Shown here in pieces: positions 22,222-27,094 of a stretch of 27,094 bases of DNA. The notes under the pieces were generated by a model. It was not told the DNA's origin. It did not search any database and saw nothing but the letters and a program-made list of their open reading frames with translations. Each line of letters begins with the position of its first letter. Within the stretch, counting starts at the first letter, position 1. The translations under genes were made by a program, and so were the position numbers. The stretch comes from SIG710 sp045648605 (GTDB taxonomy: Bacteria; Bacillota; Clostridia; Oscillospirales; CAG-272): the NCBI GenBank assembly GCA_045648605.1, contig JAZROG010000045.1:1-27094 (forward strand). Direction: 5' to 3'.

Positions 22222-25200
22222 TTACGAATCTATTGTGGAAATTGTAAGTGTTGTTTCCTCAAGGACATCGAGAAGCACGCGGACAGTATCAAGGCTTGTA
22301 AACATCGTAACATTATTTTCTGTTGCGTATTTACGTATCTCAAATCCGTCTCTTGTCACACCTGACGAAGCGGGGTCGCTTGTATTGATAACATAGGCGA
22401 TATGTCCCTGACGGAGAGAATCTGCGATCTCATCAGAGCCGTCGGAGATTTTTTGGAGAATATGAGTGCGGATGCCGTTCTTCTTGAGGTATTCCGCAGT
22501 GCCGCTTGTTGCCTCGATATTGAAGCCGAGGTTATAGAAGCGGCGGATAAGAGGAAGTGCCTCCTCCTTATCGCAATCTGCAATGGTTGCAAGGACTGTT
22601 CCGTAGTTCTGCAGGTGCATTCCCGATGCCTGAAGAGCCTTATAAAGTGCTCTGTAATACTTATCGTCATAGCCTATTGCTTCACCTGTAGACTTCATCT
22701 CGGGTGAGAGGTAAGCATCAAGTCCTCTGAGCTTATTGAAGGAGAATACAGGCACCTTAACATACCATCTCTTCTTCTCCTCGGGGTAAATTCCGAAGAT
22801 TCCCTGCTCCTTAAGGCTCTTGCCCATGATGACCTCTGTAGCAATATCCGCAAGGCTGTATCCTGTTGCCTTTGAAAGGAAAGGAACTGTTCTTGAGGAA
22901 CGGGGATTTACCTCGATTATATACACCTTCTCGTCTTTATCGACGATAAACTGAATATTGTAAAGACCGACAATGCCAATTCCGAGACCGAGCTTCTTTG
23001 CATACTGAAGAATGGTTCCCTTTACCTTATCCGAGATACTGAATGTGGGATAAACACTGATAGAGTCTCCCGAATGTATACCCGTTCTCTCAACAAGCTC
23101 CATGATACCGGGCACGAAAACATCCTGACCGTCGCAGATGGCATCGACCTCAACCTCTTTACCGATGATATACTTATCAACAAGAACAGGCTTGTCCTCG
23201 TCGATCTCAACGGCGGTCTTAAGGTAATGACGAAGCTGATTTTCATTTGCAACTATCTGCATTGCGCGTCCGCCGAGAACGAATGAAGGGCGAACAAGCA
23301 CGGGATAGCCGATCTCGGCAGCGGTCTTAATTCCGTCCTCGATCTTTGTAACAGCCTTACCCTTTGGCTGGGGAATTCCAAGCTCGGAGAGGAGCTTTTC
23401 GAACATATCTCTGTTTTCTGCCTTGTCGATGGCATCGCAATCTGTGCCGATGATCTTAACTCCTCTCGCATGGAGCGGCTCGGCAAGGTTGATAGCGGTC
23501 TGACCGCCAAGGGATGCGATAACGCCCTCGGGCTTCTCAAATTCGATGATGTTCATAACATCCTCTGCTGTAAGAGGCTCGAAATAGAGCTTATCGGCAG
23601 TTGTATAGTCTGTTGAAACGGTTTCGGGGTTATTATTGATGATAATTGCCTCGTAGCCGGAATTTTTAATGGTCGTTACGGCATGAACTGTGGAATAGTC
23701 GAACTCAACGCCCTGTCCGATACGGATAGGACCTGCGCCGAGAACTATTATCTTCTTCTTATCGGTAAGAACAGACTCGTTCTTGCCGTGATATGAAGAA
23801 TAGAAATAGGGGATATAAGCATTTGTATGGCAGGTATCCACCATGCGGAACACGGGGAAGAGGTTGTTCTTCTTTCTGAAATCGAAGACCTCAAGCTCTG
23901 TACATTTCCACATTCTCGCAACATACTTATCAGAGAAGCCCATCTTCTTTGCTTCTGTAAGGATAGCAAGGTCAAACTGATGTGCCTTAAGTGTTTCCTC
24001 CATATCAATGATGCGCTTGATGGCTTCAAGGAAGAAGGATGTTATCTTTGTTATTTCATGCAGCTCCTCAACGGTTGCACCGCGGTAGATAAGCTCTGCG
24101 ATGGCAAAAATATTGTCATCTCTGAACTCGCTGATATAGTCGCGAAGCTCTGCATCTGTCATATTGTCAAACTTGTGGTGGTAGATATGATTTACACCGA
24201 CCTCAAGGGAACGGATGCCCTTAAGGAGACATTCCTCAAGAGTTGAACCGATGCCCATGACCTCTCCGGTCGCCTTCATCTGTGTACCGAGGGTATTTGA
24301 AGCGGTTGTGAACTTATCAAAGGGGAATCTGGGGAGCTTTGCAATGACATAGTCAAGGCGAGGCTCAAATGCTGCATTGGTATTTGCTATCTTGATATCC
24401 TCAAGAGCCATTCCGACAGCTATCTTTGCGGTAACTCTTGCAATGGGATATCCCGAAGCCTTTGAAGCAAGAGCGGAGGAGCGGGAAACGCGGGGATTTA
24501 CCTCGATAAGGTAATATTCACTTGTTGTTGGGTTGAGTGCGAACTGAACATTACAGCCGCCCTCGATCTTAAGCTCTCTGATGATCTTTATAGCAGAATC
24601 ATTGAGCATCTTTTCGTCCTCTTTTGAGAGGGTCATGATGGGAGCAACAACGAGAGAGTCGCCTGTGTGAACTCCAACAGGGTCGATATTCTCCATGCCG
24701 CAGATGGTGATGGCGTGGTCATTGGAATCACGCATAACCTCAAATTCGATTTCCTTATATCCCTTAACGCTCTTTTCGATAAGAACCTGATGAACGGGAG
24801 AAAGCTTGAAGCCGTTTGTTCCGATCTCAACAAGCTCTTCCTCGCTGTAAGCAAAGCCGCCGCCTGTTCCGCCCAGTGTGAATGCGGGACGGAGAACAAC
24901 GGGATATCCTATTCTCTTTGCCGCTTCCTTTGCTTCCTCAAGGTTATATGTTATTTCCGAGGGAATAACAGGCTCGCCGATAGACTCGCAAAGCTCCTTA
25001 AACAGCTCTCTGTCCTCGGCTCTCTCAATGCTCTCGCTGCTTGTTCCGAGAAGCTCTGTGTGACATTCACGCAGAATTCCCTTCTTTTCAAGCTGCATAG
25101 CAAGGTTAAGTCCCGTCTGACCGCCGATACCGGGAAGAATTGCATCGGGGCGCTCATAGCGGAGGATCTTTGCGATATATTCAAGAGTAAGCGGCTCCAT

Positions 25201-25395
25201 ATAGACCTTATCTGCAATAGTTGTATCGGTCATGATCGTTGCGGGGTTGGAGTTTACAAGAATAACCTCGTAGCCCTCTTCCTTAAGTGCAAGGCAAGCC
25301 TGTGTGCCCGCATAGTCAAATTCAGCAGCCTGACCGATTACGATAGGGCCTGAACCGATGATGAGTATCTTTTTTAAATCTGTTCTTTTTGCCAT
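22222..25395 (-). CDS. carB: carbamoyl-phosphate synthase large subunit CarB
   Basis: 1057 residues, close to the E. coli length of 1073. It makes carbamoyl phosphate from bicarbonate, ammonia and two ATP. There are two homologous halves: the first begins with GSGPIVIGQAAEFDYAG and has the ATP-grasp end motif EVNPRVSRSSALASKA; the second starts near residue 550 with GAGPIRIGQGVEFDYS and has EVNPRSSRTVPFLSKA. The C-terminal MGS-like allosteric domain spans about 930-1057. The SD GGAGG lies 8 bases from the ATG. The small subunit gene carA, which supplies ammonia from glutamine, is not next to it, although pyrC and carB are only 20 bases apart. Confidence 0.97.
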   Translation of the reverse strand: MAKRTDLKKILIIGSGPIVIGQAAEFDYAGTQACLALKEEGYEVILVNSNPATIMTDTTIADKVYMEPLTLEYIAKILRYERPDAILPGIGGQTGLNLAMQLEKKGILRECHTELLGTSSESIERAEDRELFKELCESIGEPVIPSEITYNLEEAKEAAKRIGYPVVLRPAFTLGGTGGGFAYSEEELVEIGTNGFKLSPVHQVLIEKSVKGYKEIEFEVMRDSNDHAITICGMENIDPVGVHTGDSLVVAPIMTLSKEDEKMLNDSAIKIIRELKIEGGCNVQFALNPTTSEYYLIEVNPRVSRSSALASKASGYPIARVTAKIAVGMALEDIKIANTNAAFEPRLDYVIAKLPRFPFDKFTTASNTLGTQMKATGEVMGIGSTLEECLLKGIRSLEVGVNHIYHHKFDNMTDAELRDYISEFRDDNIFAIAELIYRGATVEELHEITKITSFFLEAIKRIIDMEETLKAHQFDLAILTEAKKMGFSDKYVARMWKCTELEVFDFRKKNNLFPVFRMVDTCHTNAYIPYFYSSYHGKNESVLTDKKKIIVLGAGPIRIGQGVEFDYSTVHAVTTIKNSGYEAIIINNNPETVSTDYTTADKLYFEPLTAEDVMNIIEFEKPEGVIASLGGQTAINLAEPLHARGVKIIGTDCDAIDKAENRDMFEKLLSELGIPQPKGKAVTKIEDGIKTAAEIGYPVLVRPSFVLGGRAMQIVANENQLRHYLKTAVEIDEDKPVLVDKYIIGKEVEVDAICDGQDVFVPGIMELVERTGIHSGDSISVYPTFSISDKVKGTILQYAKKLGLGIGIVGLYNIQFIVDKDEKVYIIEVNPRSSRTVPFLSKATGYSLADIATEVIMGKSLKEQGIFGIYPEEKKRWYVKVPVFSFNKLRGLDAYLSPEMKSTGEAIGYDDKYYRALYKALQASGMHLQNYGTVLATIADCDKEEALPLIRRFYNLGFNIEATSGTAEYLKKNGIRTHILQKISDGSDEIADSLRQGHIAYVINTSDPASSGVTRDGFEIRKYATENNVTMFTSLDTVRVLLDVLEETTLTISTIDS

Positions 25396-25415
25396 TTTTA
25401 CTTCCTCCGATTATA

Positions 25416-26654
25416 TCATTTTTTATTATTATCTTTTTTGAAAGCTATTTTACCACCGCAAACGGTGAGAAGATTTTCACCGAAAAGCTCCGCGCCCTCA
25501 AAGGGGGTAGCCTTGCCCATAGAAATAAAATCCTTTGGGGTGACGGTTAATTTTTTGTTCAGATTCCAGATGGAAAAATCATTTCCCATGGGAATTCCGA
25601 AGCGTTTTCTTGCATTGAGTGCAAGAAGCTCAATTATTTTATCAAGGGAAACTATTCCCTCGCGTGCAAGATAGGTATAAAGCACAGGGAATGCTGTTTC
25701 TATGCCGACGATTCCGAATGCGCTGCCCTCAAGACCCTTTGATTTTTCCTCTGCGGAATGGGGTGCATGGTCTGTTGCTATCATATCGATGGTTCCGTCA
25801 AGAACCCCCTCGATAAGCGCTTCTCTATCCTCTTTTCCTCTGAGCGGAGGATTCATCTTGAAGCGTCCCTCCTCACGAAGGAAGCTATCGTCCATCACAA
25901 GATAATGGGGAGCTGTTTCGCAGGTGATATTGACGCCCTCTTTTTTCGCTTGCCTTATTGCCGCAACGCTTTCCTTTGCGGAAATATGGCAAACATGGTA
26001 TGGACATCCCGTTTCCTTTACAAGCTTTATATCTCTCTCTATCTGGGCATATTCGCTCTCGGAGCATATACCTCTGTGTCCGTGTGCTTTTGCGTATTCT
26101 CCATCGTGAATATATCCGCCGCGGAGAAGCTCGTTGACCTCGCAGTGAGCAACTATCATTTTACCAAGGGTTTTTGCCCTCTTCATCGCCTCGCGCATCA
26201 TGTCCTCGCTCTGAACACCTCTGCCGTCATCCGAAAAGGCAAAGGCATCTGCGGCAAGTGCCTCCATATCCGAAAGCTCCTCGCCCCGCTGACCGACGGT
26301 TATCGCCGCGTAAGGGTAAACATTTATTGCGGCATCCCTTTTGATCATCTCAAGCTGAAGCGCAAGATGCTCCCTCGAATCGGGCACGGGATTCAGATTT
26401 GGCATGGTGCAAACCGCAGTATATCCCCCTCTTGCCGCCGCCGCGCTTCCGCTTTTTATCGTTTCCTTATAAGAAAAGCCCGGCTCACGAAAATGCACAT
26501 GCACATCGCAAAAACCGGGAAAAACAATATTACTTTCATCGTCAAAAGAACGGATAATTTCATCATCCATAAAAAACTCGCCCGAGGGAGCGGACAATTT
26601 ATCATTCTGCATATAAGCCGTATTTGCCATCTGCATTTCCTTAATGTTTGCCAT
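25416..26654 (-). CDS. pyrC: dihydroorotase PyrC (class I type)
   Basis: 412 residues. It cyclises carbamoyl aspartate to dihydroorotate. Metal-binding motifs: HVHFREPG (HxH) near residue 70, HCEVNE, CHISAKES, and TDHAPHS with the catalytic Asp. First gene of the pyrimidine operon. Start: the frame is open to 26720, but that ATG lies within the leader hairpin. The ATG at 26654 has AAAGGAG five bases upstream. The leader upstream holds an attenuator (26683-26742). Confidence 0.96.
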   Translation of the reverse strand: MANIKEMQMANTAYMQNDKLSAPSGEFFMDDEIIRSFDDESNIVFPGFCDVHVHFREPGFSYKETIKSGSAAAARGGYTAVCTMPNLNPVPDSREHLALQLEMIKRDAAINVYPYAAITVGQRGEELSDMEALAADAFAFSDDGRGVQSEDMMREAMKRAKTLGKMIVAHCEVNELLRGGYIHDGEYAKAHGHRGICSESEYAQIERDIKLVKETGCPYHVCHISAKESVAAIRQAKKEGVNITCETAPHYLVMDDSFLREEGRFKMNPPLRGKEDREALIEGVLDGTIDMIATDHAPHSAEEKSKGLEGSAFGIVGIETAFPVLYTYLAREGIVSLDKIIELLALNARKRFGIPMGNDFSIWNLNKKLTVTPKDFISMGKATPFEGAELFGENLLTVCGGKIAFKKDNNKK

Positions 26655-26682
26655 AATTGCTCCTTTCCACGTCGGTTTTAGC

Positions 26683-26742
26683 AAAAAAAGTCCTGTCGCA
26701 CCGACAAGACTTCTCACCACAGGGCCAAAATTCCTGCCCGCG
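26683..26742 (-). promoter_or_regulatory. candidate transcription attenuator in the pyrC leader
   Basis: Terminator on the minus strand: AAGTCTTGTC (26712-26703) with GACAGGACTT (26697-26688), loop of 5, then T5 beyond a T7 run. The upstream segment GGCAGGAATT (26738-26729) mimics the terminator's 3' arm and can pair with AAGTCTTGTC in 9 of 10 positions (two G-U), forming an antiterminator. That segment can in turn be held by CGCGGGC (26742-26736) pairing with GCCC-T-GTG (26725-26718), an anti-antiterminator. This three-way exclusion is the logic of a regulated pyr leader. The effector is unknown; no good PyrR loop consensus (UCCNGNGAGG) was found, only a partial CCCUGUG. Confidence 0.65.
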
Positions 26743-26750
26743 CACCTAAA

Positions 26751-26768
26751 AGCACCCTGGGAGGTGCT
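26751..26768. promoter_or_regulatory. upstream hairpin of the pyrC leader
   Basis: AGCACC (26751-26756) and GGTGCT (26763-26768) pair perfectly. On the minus strand the same GCACC can instead pair with AGGTGC (complement of 26742-26747), which overlaps the anti-antiterminator. A third GGTGC lies in the terminator loop (complement of 26698-26702). Confidence 0.45.
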
Positions 26769-26843
26769 CTTTTTTTATGGTAGATTTAATATCCCGTCGA
26801 TCATCTGCATCAAACCGAATTTTAAATTCTTTTTATCCTTAAT

Positions 26844-26872
26844 ATTATACCACCGCATCGGTATTTTGTCAA
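26844..26872 (-). promoter_or_regulatory. sigma-A promoter of the pyrimidine operon
   Basis: Perfect TTGACA (26872-26867) and TATAAT (26849-26844) with a 17-base spacer on the minus strand. The leader to pyrC is about 180 bases. A palindrome CAATAT (26883-26888) / ATATTG (26895-26900) lies 10 bases upstream of the -35. The rest of the interval to 26976 shows no gene. Confidence 0.9.
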
Positions 26873-26977
26873 TAGAAAAATTCAATATCCGCAAATATTG
26901 GCAAATAAAACAAATTTTTGCTTTGCCACCTTGCGTTGTTTCATCTAAAAGTGTCATACATCGTTTAAACTCATCGT

Positions 26978-27094
26978 TAAACAGGAATTTATCGGTGAGA
27001 TGAAAAACGCAAATCTGTAGGGGACGGCGACCTCGACGTCCCTAGAAGATGTGAAATTACCAGAGATTTTTAAATGACAAATGGGACGTCGAGG
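26978..27094 (+). repeat. family 2 MITE-like element, cut by the window edge
   Basis: From AAACAGGAATTTATCG to the window end it matches 10795 onward with a single difference near the terminus (GGAA against GGGA), including the whole 40-base loop. The right inner arm is only partly in view. It lies upstream of the pyrC promoter, outside the operon. Confidence 0.88.

Noticed and set aside
25758..26681. Long plus-strand open frame (about 307 codons) opposite pyrC
   Set aside because: It is antisense to a gene with clear catalytic motifs, shows no family features, and reflects codon bias on the real strand.
26655..26720. Longer pyrC start at 26720
   Set aside because: It would translate the terminator hairpin of the leader; the ATG at 26654 has AAAGGAG at the right distance.
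26703..26730. PyrR binding loop in the pyrC leader
   Set aside because: Only a partial resemblance (CCCUGUG, then GUGAGAAG) to the UCCNGNGAGG consensus; not enough to claim PyrR control.
26751..26776. Hairpin AGCACC/GGTGCT plus T7 as a plus-strand terminator
   Set aside because: There is no plus-strand gene upstream for it to terminate; it lies in the transcribed minus-strand pyrC leader, where it is better read as leader structure.

Overview
The window looks like chromosome from a low-to-mid GC Gram-positive anaerobe of the class Clostridia, probably near the Oscillospiraceae. The markers are RNase J, a T-box leader, a short HisG paired with HisZ, a PyrK/PyrD type 1B dihydroorotate dehydrogenase, a membrane-anchored PrsA-like foldase, and several textbook sigma-A promoters (TTGACA, 17-base spacer, TATAAT). 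The genus cannot be placed from sequence alone. No rRNA, tRNA, prophage, transposase or CRISPR array is visible.

Layout. 1-7.5 kb: the tail of an unknown gene, a large secreted and membrane-anchored leucine-rich-repeat protein, and on the minus strand a cysteine-rich zinc-ribbon protein, a PrsA/parvulin-type foldase, RNase J with a long leader, and a small membrane protein. 7.6-10.8 kb: a complete T-box riboswitch with promoter, Stem I, T-box and terminator. It precedes a three-gene ABC importer of the TrpXYZ/ABC_sub_bind type; the specifier codon is best read as UUC (Phe). 10.9-17 kb: a minus-strand histidine operon in the order yerC-hisZ-hisG-hisD-hisC-hisB-hisH, starting at a promoter overlapped by a palindrome that could be the operator of the TrpR-like first gene. 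hisA, hisF and hisI/E are absent. 17.1-17.7 kb: a plus-strand cytosolic class-3-lipase-like hydrolase. 17.9-26.9 kb: a minus-strand pyrimidine operon in the order pyrC-carB-pyrK-pyrD-pyrF-pyrE-pyrB. It covers the UMP pathway except carA. It begins with a perfect sigma-A promoter and a leader that can fold as anti-antiterminator, antiterminator or terminator. The last gene, pyrB, carries a C-terminal zinc domain with exactly the cysteine spacing of PyrI.

Two families of non-coding palindromic repeats sit between genes. Family 1 is a multi-hairpin element. It is complete at 13305-13563, where it forms an almost fully palindromic ~259-base block inside the his operon, and it has partial copies near 2.5, 3.5, 17.8 and 19.8 kb. 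Family 2 is a ~167-base MITE-like element with a perfect 26-bp inner inverted repeat. It is complete at 10795-10961, is cut by the window edge at 26978-27094, and is truncated at 2673-2724. Both families lie at gene ends, often touching stop codons, and both interrupt or border the two biosynthetic operons.

The strongest regulatory leads are the pyrC leader attenuator, the Phe-reading T-box on an importer, and the operator candidate in front of the his operon. The strongest protein-level lead is the PyrB fusion to a PyrI-like zinc domain.
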